A stretch of DNA of 64,000 nt from contig QRDG01000867.1 of assembly GCA_012064385.1 (NCBI GenBank), forward strand, positions 550,515-614,514. The letters run 5' to 3'. The notes under the pieces were generated by a model. It saw only the letters and a program-made list of their open reading frames with translations, was not told where the DNA came from and ran no database searches. The stretch's first letter is position 1; the number at the start of each line of letters is the position of its first letter. The DNA comes from Puccinellia tenuiflora. Its lineage: Eukaryota; Streptophyta; Magnoliopsida; Poales; Poaceae. This document shows positions 1 to 10,904 of this stretch, piece by piece. Made by a program: the position numbers and the translations under genes.

Positions 1-107
1 CTCTGCTTGACTTGTAAAGCTGACTTGTAAATTCTGACTTATCAATCCTGAGTTGCAAACTATGACTTGTCAATTCTGACTTGCAAAAATTTGACTTGTG
101 ATTACAG
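1..107. repeat. Degenerate TGACTTG-type short tandem repeats in an intron
   Basis: About seven imperfect copies of a 13-16 base unit with the core TGACTTG(T/C)AA occur back to back, ending in a plausible splice acceptor (ATTACAG at 101-107). The block therefore looks like the 3' part of an intron of the plus-strand ORF that follows. Nothing else is recognisable here. Confidence 0.5.
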
Positions 108-1274
108 TGCCTTATCTCCAAAATGAAGAGGGATATGAAGGAGCTGGAGGACCAGGCGGCTGCTAGCGCCAGGTCTGCTCAAGCTGAGAAAGAGCACTCT
201 CTTCAATTGGAGAAGGAACTGAAAGCTTTATCTGCTCAACTGGAGCAGGTGAAGAAAGAATCTGCAGATGCTAAGAGGGTTGCCCAGAAGGCACACAATG
301 ATCTGAAAGCTGTCTTTGACACCTGCCGCAAAGGCATTGGGGCTATGTGCCAGCATATATTTGGTAAGTTTGCACCTTTTTGCTTACTCCTTCTTTGCAC
401 TTTTCTGCACTACTTTTAGTCTGATAATAACTGATTTCCTTCTGCAGGGGCTGATTCCCCAAAACTCAAGCTGCCCACTAGCAAACAATTGCATGAGATA
501 CTTGACCACTGTCATGGGCTGCAAGAGGGAGCCCGTGCTGTGGTGAAATATTTGAATCCTAAGGGCAAGTGCCCCAAAGAGCCTGAACGTCTGGTGGACG
601 AGTTATCTAGGGCACCAGGGTATATGCGGCTGTGGAAGCAATCTTCTTTGAGGAGAGCATCCATCAGAATCCTTGCCCTAGCCCACAGCTATTACCCCAC
701 TGTCTTGGAGCCCGCAATGCTTACTATGGGGAAGCCGGAGCAACATGAGGATGGCAAACCTTTCACCCAAGACGACTTCAAAGCTGAGGAGAAGCTGGTG
801 CGGCCATACGCTTGTGAGATTGCCAACAAGATGGACCCTGAGGTATGGGTTCATCACTATGACTTGGAGAACAAAAGGGTTGCTCCAGAGACTCCTGAGA
901 TTGTAAAATTTGGCCGTCCCTCACAGGACTTAGCTGGTGCCCCTTCTTCCTCTACTGCGCCGAGTTCTTCCTCTCCAGCGGCTCCTGTGCTTGGCAAACC
1001 CACTGGTACAGAGCCTGTATTGAAGACTCCTGCTGCGCCCACTCCTTCAAGAGCTATCTCTGGTGACGCCCGGAGACAGGAAGAGCTGGCCAAGCACATG
1101 AAGAGTCCCAGAGGTACTGGTTTTCAAACTAAGAGAGTCGTCACCAAGCCTCCTGTGAAGCCGGCTCCTACCTCTGCTGTTCAAACAAAAGACAAGTCTC
1201 CTGTGAAGAAGGACTCCCCGATTCCAGCTGAGAAGTCGACTCCTCTAGAGGACCATCCCTTGAATGACTTTTGA
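108..1274 (+). CDS. Spliced antisense ORF of the Tat-type retrotransposon, 5' end missing
   Basis: Two exons are visible: 108-363 and 448-1274, joined across an 84-base intron with canonical GTAAGT donor (364) and CTGCAG acceptor (ending 447). The reading frame continues exactly across the junction, and exon 1 is open back to an acceptor-like ATTACAG at 107, so more 5' exons probably lie outside the window; the ATG at 123 may be internal. Exon 1 encodes a charged, heptad-like coiled coil (QAEKEHSLQLEKELKALSAQ). Exon 2 encodes a compact region with HEILDHCHGLQEGARAVVKYL, then a Pro/Ser/Thr/Ala-rich tail. It is transcribed opposite to gag-pol and lies between integrase and the missing 3' LTR. 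Antisense or extra ORFs at this position are known in Tat-lineage elements; their function is unknown. I recognise no catalytic domain. Confidence 0.6.
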
Positions 1275-1874
1275 ATTTTTGTAATGATGTGCTACTGGTG
1301 TTTAAACTCTGTAACAATGCACTACTGGTGCAAAACCTTTTTAGGTCTTTTGAACTACTTGTTCTTGAATTGTGCCAATCGGCTTGTAATGACTTGCTTT
1401 GTTAAACAGTGAGATTGATATGTATTATCTATGCAAGTCATTTTGTGGTTCTTATAACCCGTCTAATTATCCACTGATGAATAAGTAGGCCCTGCATGAC
1501 TTCTCTTACAGCTTTAGCTGACAGGCTCCTGACGACTCATGTCCCTTAAGATTCATGCGAGCCGGAGACAAGCCATGCATGTAGATTAGTCATATTGTGC
1601 AGGATGCATCTGACTTACCAGCGAGAAAATTAGGAAAAAGTTTGGCTACTGTGCCGGGTTCAAGAGTCTAAGCTTGACTTTTTTCACTGAAAAGCAAGCC
1701 CCCAAGAACCTAATGATCAAAATTTAACAAGATAAAGCGCACAAGCTGGGTGACTCGACTAAAGGACTCATATTCACAGAAGCCGGCTTTATTTCCTTTG
1801 ATCATAATAATTTGATTACATCTGGGCATGGCTCACTGGGCTCTTTGCCTTTCAACTCATAAAACTATTACAAC
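1275..1874. other. Untranslated spacer between antisense ORF and integrase
   Basis: This AT-rich stretch is the shared 3' flank of two convergent reading frames: the plus-strand ORF stops at 1274 and the minus-strand integrase stops at 1875. It presumably holds both 3' untranslated regions and polyadenylation signals. A short duplicated phrase (TACTGGTG near 1293 and 1322) is present. No further gene is visible. Confidence 0.5.
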
Positions 1875-3173
1875 TTAAGTATAATAAGGACGTAACTGAG
1901 CTATATTCCATGGCCTCTTTGCCTCTGCATATGGGTCTAGCGTATGAGCTGTGTCAGCTCCTTTACTTTCACTTGCCGGCTCTCGTACATCCACTAGATA
2001 GTACGACCCATTGTGCAAGTTCTTGCTTATGACGAACGGTCCTTCCCATGGTGGAGATAACTTGTGCATCCCTTCCCTGTTTTGGACAAGGCGAAGCACT
2101 AAGTCGCCTTCCTGGAAAGTCCGAGTCTTGATTCTGCGTGCGTGATATCGCCGCAGGTCCTGCTGGTAAACTGCTGATCTCTCAAGGGCTAACTCCCTTG
2201 CTTCCTCGAGTGCGTCCACCGAGTCCTGGCGAGCGAGTTCATTCTCTGTCTCGACATAATTGGCGACTCGTGGCGAGTCATGCAACAAGTCGCTTGGCAG
2301 GACGGCTTCTGCTCCATACACCATGAAGAAAGGTGTGAAGCCGGTGGATCTGTTGGGAGTCGTCCTTATACTCCAGAGTACTGCTGGCAGCTCCTCGACC
2401 CAACACCCGGCGGCTCTTAGCAAGGGGACTCGGAGCCGAGGCTTAATTCCCTTCAACAACTCCTGATTTGCCCTCTCTGCTTGTCCATTGGACTGTGGGT
2501 GTGCCACTGAGGCTAGGTCGAGTCTGATGTTGTTCTCACCACAGAACTTGGCCATCTCTCCAACTGATAAGTTGGTGCCATTATCTGTTATGATGCTGTG
2601 AGGATATCCAAAGCGTGTTGCTATTTTCTTGAAAAACCTCACTGCTGATGCTCCGTCGACTCTGCTAACGGGTTCGACTTCCACCCACTTGGTGAACTTG
2701 TCAACTGCTACTAGCAGATGGGTCTTCTGACAGGGCGACTTTGAGAAAGGGCCCACCATATCAAGCCCCCAAACTGCAAACGGCCAAGTGATAGGAATAG
2801 TCCTTAGCTCTTGGGCTGGTACGTGGTCTTGCCTTGCGTACCTTTGACATCCATCATAGACTCGCACTATCTTTTCTGCGTCCAGATGTGTTGTTAACCA
2901 AAAGAACCCGTGCCTGAAAGCTTTTGATACCAAGGATCTAGTTGATGCATGATGACCACAATCACCTGCATGAATCTCTTGCAATATTTGCCTGCCTTCT
3001 TCTGGAGACACACACCTCTGGTAGACTCTGGTGACACTCCTTCTGTACAACTCGCCATTAATGACTGTATAGGACTTGCATCGTCTGATGAGTTGTCTCT
3101 GTTTGACTTCATCCTGTGGGAGCTCACCCCTAAGGAGATATGCAAGGTAGGGCTCTGTCCATGCTGGTATTGC
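1875..3173 (-). pseudogene. Integrase region of the Tat-type Gypsy polyprotein (broken)
   Basis: The conceptual product shows, in order, a degenerate HHCC zinc-binding region (HAGDCGHHASTRS ... YDGCQRYARQ), the DDE core with Asp in GLDMVGPF, Asp in TDNGTNL and Glu in SNGQAERANQELL, and a C-terminal GPY/F-like segment (WEGPFVISKNLHNGSYYL). Family role: insertion of the cDNA copy into the genome. The first Cys of the zinc-binding CxxC pair reads Tyr, which should impair zinc binding. An in-frame TGA near 3176 separates this segment from the upstream RNase H. It is the 3'-terminal domain of pol, after RT and the two RNase H domains. Confidence 0.85.
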
Positions 3174-5055
3174 TCATACTGCTGCCACCAGTGCCGACTC
3201 CGGATCTGGGGAGGCTAACTCCTCCTTTGAGGGCAACTTGACTGATGGGTGGTGAAGTTCATCCACAAATACATTTGGGGGTACTTTCTCTCGATGAGAG
3301 CCGAGTCGTGATAACGCATCTGCGGCCTCGTTCTTGCGCCTGTCAATATGCTTCACTTGATAACCAGAAAAGAACCCGGCTATCTGTTTGACTGCTCTTC
3401 TATAAGCCGCCATGTTTGCGTCCTTCGAGTCCCAGGTTCCAGACACTTGCTGGGCTACGAGATCCGAGTCTCCAAAGCACCTGATACGCTTGATGTTCAT
3501 CTCCTTGGCCAGACGTAGGCCGTGCAACAAAGCCTCATACTCTGCCATGTTGTTTGTGCAATCAAAATGCAACTGAAGGACATATGCCAACTTATCTCCT
3601 TTTGGTGAAGTTAGGACCACGCCGGCTCCTGATCCCTCTAGCTGTCTGGACCCGTCGAAGTGCATTGTCCAATATTTGGTGCAAGGTGAGCTCGGTGAGG
3701 ATGTGCAATCAGTCCAGTCGTTGACGAAGTCGACCAAAGCTTGAGATTTGATCGCTGTCCTAGGCTCATATGTGATATGGTAGGGACCCAACTCGATTGC
3801 CCACTTGGCAACTTGACCTGTTGCATCTCTGTTGCGTATAATGTCTGCTAGTGGTGCTGAACTCACCACTTTGATTGGATGCTCTTGGAAATAATGCTTA
3901 AGCTTCCTACTTGCAAGGAAAACTCCATAGACTAGCTTCTGCCATTGAGGGTACCTTTGCTTTGACTCTGTGAGGACTTCACTGATGTAATAAACAGGCC
4001 TCTGTACTGGGTACTCCTTTCCTTCCTCTGATCGTTCCACAACTACTACTGCACTGACCACCCTTTCATTGGCAGCCACATATAACAGCATGGGCTCCTT
4101 ATCTGTAGGAGCTGCAAGCACTGGTGCTGACGATAGGGTTTTCTTCAAGCCCTCAAAAGCATCGTCGGCTTCTTGATCCCATATGAATTTATCTGACTTC
4201 TTCAGGAGTCGGTAGAGAGGACCCGCCTTCTCCCCGAGTCTTGAGATGAATCTGCTGAGAGCTGCTACACAACCAGCGAGTTTTTGAATGTCCTTTAGAC
4301 AAGTCGGCTTCTGCAGATTGTGAATAGCCTTGATTTTCTCTGGGTTTGCTTCAATGCCTCTCTCTGAAACAATGAAGCCTAGGAGTTTGCCTGCAGGGAC
4401 TCCAAAAACACACTTGGTTGGGTTGAGTTTCATCTTGTACTTGCGTAGGTTATCAAAGGTTTCTGTCAGGTCTGCTATCAGAGAGTCGGCCTTCTGAGAC
4501 TTGACCACTACATCATCCACATAAGCGTGAATATTCCTTCCAATCTGTTCTTTGAAACAATTTTGGATACACCTCTGATATGTAGCTCCTGCGTTCTTGA
4601 GTCCAAAGGGCATTGTTGTGTAACAAAATGCTCCAAAGGGCGTAATGAAAGACGTCTTCAGCTCATCCTCTATGTTGAGTCTGATCTGGTGGTACCCTGA
4701 ATAGGCATCCAAAAAACAAAGTAACTCTGACCCCGCTGTGGAGTCAATGATCTAGTCAATACGAGGCAAAGCAAACGGGTCCTTAGGGCAATGCTTGTTA
4801 AGACCCGTGAAGTCGATGCACATCCGCAACTCTCCTGTTTTCTTTGGCACTAGCACTGGATTGGCCACCCACTCTGGGTGAAAGACTTCCTTGATGAACT
4901 CGGCTGCGAGGAGCCGAGCCACCTCTTCTCCGATGGCTTTCCTCCTGTCATCATGAAACTTGCGCAGACCTTGCTTAACTGGTCTTGCATTAGGGTTAAC
5001 GTGTAAGCTGTGCTCGGCGAGTTCTCTCGGGACTCCTGGCATGTCCGATGGCTTC
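3174..5055 (-). pseudogene. Reverse transcriptase, RNase H and second (archaeal-type) RNase H of the Tat-type element
   Basis: The N-terminal RT part lies at 4752-5055 (includes LRMCIDFTGLNKHCPKD) and the rest at 3174-4745. Visible motifs are LDAYSGYHQIRL and YVDDVVVKSQ (RT metal-binding aspartates), the tether/RNase H block around LLYVAANERVVSAVVVVE, and a second RNase H with MHFDGSRQLEGSGAGVVL, NMAEYEALLHGL, FGDSDLVAQQ and NEAADALSRL. The second domain marks the Tat lineage. A TAG stop at about 4752-4755 interrupts RT just before the LDAYSGY motif; a single C-to-T change from CAG would explain it. The upstream frame is cut by the CACTA insertion at 5059 and resumes beyond 11746. Confidence 0.88.
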
Positions 5056-5084
5056 CATCACTACTAGGGAAATGGTCATTAGTG

Positions 5085-5316
5085 GCGCACCATTATTGGA
5101 TTTCTGTGGCGCATCCAGGAAATGGGGGGATGCGCCACAGAAGTCTCGCCACTAAAATGTATTTCTGTGGCGCATCCCCACAGTGCGCCACAGAAATACC
5201 GAGATTCTGTGGCGCACGAGGAAAAGTGCGCCACAGAAATATTTCTGTGGCGCATCATCCACCAATGCGCCACAGAACTATATGCGCCACAGAAAAATAA
5301 AAAGATGCGCCACAGA
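5085..5316. repeat. Left subterminal repeat array of the CACTA element
   Basis: Ten copies of the 12-base core TTCTGTGGCGCA occur here, four forward and six reverse, mostly as head-to-head pairs whose arms are separated by about 10-17 bases. Such arrays in CACTA elements are binding sites for the TNPA-type protein and are needed for transposition; that role is inferred from family knowledge. Confidence 0.85.
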
Positions 5317-5595
5317 ATAATTTAAATGTATTTTCAGTTTTCTGCTGCCTGCTGTACAAATACCGGTATATTACAGAAAATACAGGTATATTACAGGAAA
5401 CAGAAAATACAGGTATATCACATTACTTAGAGCCCGAGATACACAATTTTTACACAAGTACGATCCAAAAGTTCATCGTGTCACACAATAATTACAAGTG
5501 CCGAATTTTTAACATCGTTTTACACATTACAAAGGAATAGGTCACACCGCCTAACTATGATCCGTGATGATGGTGAGGAAGAGCGGGGAGGACGA
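5317..5595. other. Non-coding CACTA interior with short tandem repeat
   Basis: This lies between the left subterminal array and the last exon of the element gene. About three copies of an ATACAGGTATATTACAG-like unit occur at roughly 5358-5418. Since the gene runs on the minus strand, the stretch should hold its 3' untranslated region. Nothing else is seen. Confidence 0.5.
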
Positions 5596-8500
5596 TCATG
5601 GATCCTTCTTCTTTGTCGGTGCCGGTAACGGTTTGCAGCCCTCTTTCGTCGTCCATGTCCTGGTGTCCAACTGAGCCTCTAGGATTTCTTCGATCTCCCT
5701 CTTAGGCAACCCTGTAGATGGATTGGGATATAAATAGATTGATTAATAATACAAATCTAAGTGGACAAGTCTATAATAAAGAAAACAAAGAAGCACTTAT
5801 TGCTACCTCTGATGTTGTGTAAGGACCCCCGATGATTGGTGACATCTTCGACGATGATTCGTGATAACTGCACCTGGATGCGATGGAAGTCTTCTCTAAG
5901 ATCGGCATCGGTGATCGCCCCCGCACATTTGGTCCATTCTTGGAGGCTAGATGGCAACTTCAATTTCTCAGCATCCCGGACAAACCCTTTAAGGTGATGG
6001 AGGGCGTAGAAGGCCTCCTTCACGCTGCCAGACTTCGGCTTGATGCAGCAGAACTCGGTCACATGCTTGAACCGGTGTGTGCCGTCATTGCTCAAAACTT
6101 GTTGCTTCTTTTCGAAGGGGCCTCCCTTTTTGGCGTAGCCCTCGAGAGCCTCATCGAGAACACCCTTTAACTTGGTGTAGTCTTTCTTCATATCCAAACT
6201 CCCCGAGTCGAGATAAGTGGCACTGGACCACCTCAGGTTCAGGACGACGAGTGTGCAGTACTTGTTCCTGCTCAACACAATTGAAACGAAATGTTGGAAA
6301 GGATCAGCAATGAAACAAATCTACAAGAAAGCATAAGTTACGACGGCAGCGAGCGGATGTGTACTTACTCGGGAAAGAAAGGCAGAAGAATGTTGTTCTT
6401 CCTCTTGTTGGTCAGCATGAAACTCCGGAGGTACTCTATCGCCTTGGTCCGTGTCGCTGATCCTTCCACCAGCTGGCAGTCACGCATATAGTAGGGATCC
6501 GCTACCCGCGACGGACTGGGTATTATCTCTCTTGATCTTCATCGACATATCAAGCGCGTATAGGCGGACCAAGTTATAGTCCAGCCGTCTAGAGTGAAAG
6601 AGATTGAAGACGTCCTCGTACGCGATGAAGAACGGATTCGCGGGGGCATCACAGATGAAGTCCAAGTCCATTGGCACCCTGACCGTGAACACCGGGTAAT
6701 TTGGGTCCTTGTCTTGAATAAGGAGGCGCTCTAGCACCAAGACAGATTCATGCAAAGCGTGCATGGATCCACGTGCGAGGCAGAGTAGCTCCGGAGGCAG
6801 TATCGCTTTACCAGCTTCATGAACCCGGGTCAAGCCAACAATCGCACGGGGTGATACCGTGTCTTCATGACCCCGGATAGTCTTAGGAGCTGGCTGGCTC
6901 GCAGAGACGCCTGGCCCCCTCTTTCTCTTATTGTTCTTGTTCTTCTTCTTCATCTCCGGGGATGGTGAGGGTGGTTGGGGTGCGGACTCCGGGAAAACCG
7001 TCTTACGTAGTGTACCAGGGCTGAAAATGGTAGACGGTAATTTGCGTGGAGGTTGATCGCCGGCCTCCGGAGGCGTGTCTTGAGATAAACCCTGGAAGTC
7101 CAGGCGCTGCGTGCATGTACTGGGACGAGCAGCTTGATCGCCTTGAGCGCGGAAGGGTTCTTCATCCACAGGAGGCATGTACATGTCCATGCTGGCACCA
7201 GTGTTGAGGTAGCCCTCGACGTCGACATTATCACCATCATCGTCGTTGGCACCAAGTTGAGGTGCATTGGCAGCGCCTTTGGATGGTTGCGGTACAGGCG
7301 CTCCCAACAGTTTTTGGTGGCGACTGCTGGTGGCGACGACCGTCGGTTCCTTCTGGGTGGCGGTGATGGCTGCAGGCTTCGAGGAGGGCCGAACGATCGG
7401 GGGCCTCGAGGGCCGAACGATCGGGGGCCTCGAGGTGGCGCCGGTGCTGCGCCTTAACCCTAGAAGTCCAGTCCCAAGACGAATCTGGGTCTTCGGCCAT
7501 GTCATCGGCCACTTGATGCAATCTTTAAGGACCATGTGTTCCTCGTCGGCTCCCGGAGGTTGAATGGGGGGCTCGACGTCGCGAAACTCAGGCACTATCG
7601 TAACCAACCTGACCCTCATCACGTCCTCGTCCATTTTACTGTGGTGCATATCGCGGCTCATTGGTTGTACGACAGTGCCCTGAGCACAGTCCTTCAACTC
7701 GCCGCCGGGCACCAACCTATGCAGTAGTATGCAAGGCATGTCCTGAGTCAAAACATGTTGGACATCATGAGATGGCAGTCATCATAGGCATAGTTATAGA
7801 AGATTCTGCGGACTAACTAATTAGTTACCTGGGTGATGGCGTCGAGCTCGGCAACTGTCGAGACAAGGGCGTCGGTGCCGGCGGCCTTCCTATCATTCTC
7901 CGGCCGCTCGGTTGCATTATGAAGAACAGCCGCCGCCGGCTGCGGCTCGATATCTTTCGCGGTAGGGGGCGTCGTTGCGTTGGGCTGTGGGGTCGTCAGG
8001 TCCGGCGACACGTTTTGGTTCATGGAGTTGCTGCCGCTGACGCTGGGCACGTATATCGGCCCCTGTCGACCAGCCGCATTCCAAGCAGCTAACCCCTCCA
8101 CCAACCCAGGGGGTAAGAAACTTTTCAGCCTCTCGTCCACTAACCGCTCAACCGTGGTGGAGTCCACTTTTTGATTCTCCAGTGTCTCCACCTTTTTTCT
8201 TAGCTCCACAACCTCGGCTTTATCCTTACTTGGCCTCCTCCTCTCCTTTTTCGTCTCGGCGTCCGAGTGGTAGTAGTTGATGAACTTCATGCTCGTACCG
8301 AAGCCGGACACACGGCCAGCTGACGTCGGCGGCATCGACAGGGGCCTACCCTTGTAGGCGTTCGTCGCCCTGTTGAAAGTCGTGTCCCACGGCTCTGTCG
8401 ACCCCTGGGACGACGGGCCGCCGGCCTCAGCGTCAGCCTTCAACTCTGCCTCCTGCAGACAAATTAGGCATTAATTTATTTGGCTTCGTTATCTAACTAG

Positions 8501-9507
8501 ATCAACGCAATGGACTTTGAGATATCCACGGTAATTAAATTCCTTACCAGATACTTCTCAAAATCCTTCACGGCGGTATCGTCGGTAACAAATTCCCCCG
8601 TGGTCATGTCCAGATAGTAGCGGGACCGGACAAAGAACCTCGTCTGCTCGTCCGTGATTTTTTCCCACGGGTTCTCTTTTCCGAGACGTGCATACTCGGC
8701 ATCCTCCTTGTCCCAAATGGGCTTCTTTCCTCGGTAACCGCCGCTTCCACAACGGTGGTTACCTATGTTTTGCTCCCGCATGTCCTTCCCCCACTTGGTC
8801 CATTTTTTAGCCTCCTCAGTTCTTAAGAACAACTTGAATTCCTCGAACTCTTCTTGGTCGAGCATCGGCTCTTTGGCTTTTATCTCCTGCCAGCTGAGAC
8901 CCTTCTCAATCTTCCGCTTCACCCGGTGTTTCCAGCTGCTCAAGGCGGTGCTCATCTTTGAGATGGCTAAACTGTCCACCTTTTTGTTGAACGGCTCCGG
9001 GAATGTGTACCGTTGGTGAAGCTTCTGGAGGAGGACGTCGCGCAAAGCCTTATTGGCCGTGCTTCTGATGTCCTTCGTGTTGATGGACACGCTTTCCCGG
9101 AGGATGCACCCTAGTTGCATGCTGTACCCTTTGGCAGTGGCCTTAGGCGCCACTGGTAGGCCACTTGGCGTGACCTCGGTGAAATGTTCTGTGACGTTGG
9201 CGAGCACTTGAGGTGTCCTATCCCTCCTTTCCTTATTCTGCTTCGGAGCGGTCGGGTCGACACCACCATCCGTGTGGTCGCCGCCATCAGTGGTGTCATC
9301 CTCATGGCCGCCACTAGCAGCTCCATCGGTGGTTTCGGCGTCGTCGCCCTCCAGGGCGTCTTGCTCATCGTCAGCACGGTCGCCACTAGCAGCTCCGGCG
9401 GCGGCGGCCTCCTCCAACTCTTGGGACGCTTCCCAGAACGACTTGTTGGCGTCTCTAGCTATTTCTTCGACGCTCATCTTCTTAGAAGGTCCCGCGGAGT
9501 CCGACAT
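5596..9507 (-). pseudogene. CACTA-encoded TNP1-like protein with Ulp1 (C48)-like C-terminal region, multi-exon
   Basis: Inferred exons on the minus strand: 9507-8548, 8452-7829, 7742-about 6369, about 6320-5800 and 5711-5596. Donors and acceptors are canonical at most junctions; the third-to-fourth junction is uncertain. Exon 1 (starting MSDSAGPSKK) holds an acidic N-terminus and a plant En/Spm transposase-type region (EEFKLFLRTEEAKKWTKWG, GYRGKKPIWDKEDAEYARL). Exon 2 has a coiled coil (EVVELRKKVETLENQKVDS). Exon 3 has a TNP1-type segment (PCILLHRLVPGGELKDCAQG), a Pro-rich basic stretch and a C48-like start (PVFTVRVPMDLDFICDAP). The last exons resemble the Ulp1-like core (TLVVLNLRWSSATYLDSGS), but the expected catalytic Cys motif near the end is not visible (GSVKEAFYALHHLKGFV). 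A 1-base insertion in a G run near 6497 breaks the frame. Role by family: binding subterminal repeats. Confidence 0.65.
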
Positions 9508-9611
9508 GTTTGCACTTAATTAAAAAAAGACAAAAGTTAGTACAACAGAAATATAAGAAAAAAAATCAATTAATTAAGTACTAGGATACCCCGGCCCATG
9601 CATTAGTCGCA

Positions 9612-9703
9612 ATACCCCATATGTCCCTTTTTTAGCAGAGTCATGCCAAAATTCACGAAAAATTTCGGCATGACCTTTGCTAAAAAAGGGACATATGGAG
9701 TAC
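9612..9703. repeat. Long hairpin (about 92 bases) upstream of the CACTA gene
   Basis: The left arm begins ATACCCCATATGTCCC and the right arm ends GGGACATATGGAGTAC. The arms continue inward through TTTTTTAGCA/TGCTAAAAAA and TCATGCC/GGCATGA to a loop near 9654-9659. It lies about 100 bases upstream of the minus-strand start codon at 9507, so it would be in the promoter or 5' leader of the element gene. Confidence 0.75.
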
Positions 9704-9807
9704 CCGAATTTGCCGGAACGGAAGTTAATCAACGTTCCGGCAATCTCAAGGGCCTCTCGGGGTACCTGCAAGCATTTCACAAAAAATCCACATCTCCGGC
9801 CGGCATC

Positions 9808-9900
9808 TCCACGACACGATGGTCGGAGCACAAACAACCACAACAATCTCCACGACACGATGGTCGGAGCACAACAACCACGACACGATGGTCGTGGACA
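9808..9900. repeat. Tandem ACGACACGATGGTCGGAGCA repeat
   Basis: Three copies of a unit containing CGACACGATGGTCG(G/T) occur at about 9810, 9853 and 9878, separated by AACAACCAC-like linkers. The unit itself is near-palindromic around GATGGTC. No coding role is supported. Confidence 0.7.
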
Positions 9901-10059
9901 CATATCCTCATGCACATATACATCACCACATCCACATCCACATCGAGGGAGAGAGGAACTACCTCGGGTAGGGAAGGGAGGCTCGGGTCCGAGATCGGCG
10001 TGGTGGAGGTGCTCCTCGTGGCGCTGCAATAAATTAACAAAACCATGATTTAGCAATTA

Positions 10060-10430
10060 ACATAGTGGCAGTAGTACACCATAGCAATTAACATAGTGGC
10101 AGTAGCAATTTTTTTACAAGAAAAGCATTAGCAACTATGCATCAAGCAACTAGAGCATTAGCAACTATGCAGCAAGCAACTAGAGCAAGCAAGCAACATA
10201 GTGGCAGTAGCAAGCAACAAAAAAAATACCAATAGCACTAGCACTAACCTAGCACTAGCACTAACCTAGCACTAGCACTAACCTAGCACTAACAGCAAGC
10301 AACTATGCACTAACCTAGAACTAGCAACTATGCACTAACCTAAACATCTACTGCATTTTTCCATATAACAACATATATCAAGCACCTAGCACTAACCTAA
10401 ACATCTACTGCATGCACTAACATTTTTTTT
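10060..10430. repeat. Low-complexity AGCAACTA / CACTAGCACTAACCTAG repeats
   Basis: Interleaved short repeats (GTGGCAGTAGCAA, AGCAACTATGCA, CTAGCACTAACC) fill this part of the CACTA interior. The composition is biased and every frame is closed. No gene is seen here. Confidence 0.65.
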
Positions 10431-10904
10431 TCTCAATTTTTTCATCTCAACTAACAGCAGTTCGGTAGGGGAATTTCTACAAACACCTTGGGTGCAGCAG
10501 TTCGGTAGGGGAGGGAGGAGGGGGAAAGGAAGCACCTCGGGGAGGGGAGGGAGGGGAGGTTGTCGAGCGCGGTGTAGAGGTCGTCGCCGGTGTGGAGGGA
10601 AGGGAGGTGCGAGGGTGGGAGGTCTTCGTCGGCGGCGCCACGCGGGGGCCGAGTGTGCGGTTCGGGCAGGGGCGGTGCGGGCGTGGCGGTGGAGGTGCTC
10701 CTGGCCGTCAGTGGCGGGGCAGGTAGAGCGCGGTGGAGTGGCGGCGAGGACGTGCGGTGGTCGTCGAGCGCGCGGGCGGGAGCTGCCGGCGGCGAGGACG
10801 CGGTGGTGGTCGTCTCGAGAGCGCGCGAAAATTTGGGACTTAGCCGTTTTCGCGATGTGAGGGAGGCGCGTTGGCGGACCCACATGTAAGTGGGCGCGAT
10901 AGGA

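Noticed and set aside
5355..5418. Short tandem ATACAGGTATATTACAG repeats considered as a CRISPR-like or regulatory array
   Set aside because: Only about three degenerate copies, without spacers of constant length, inside a plant transposon.
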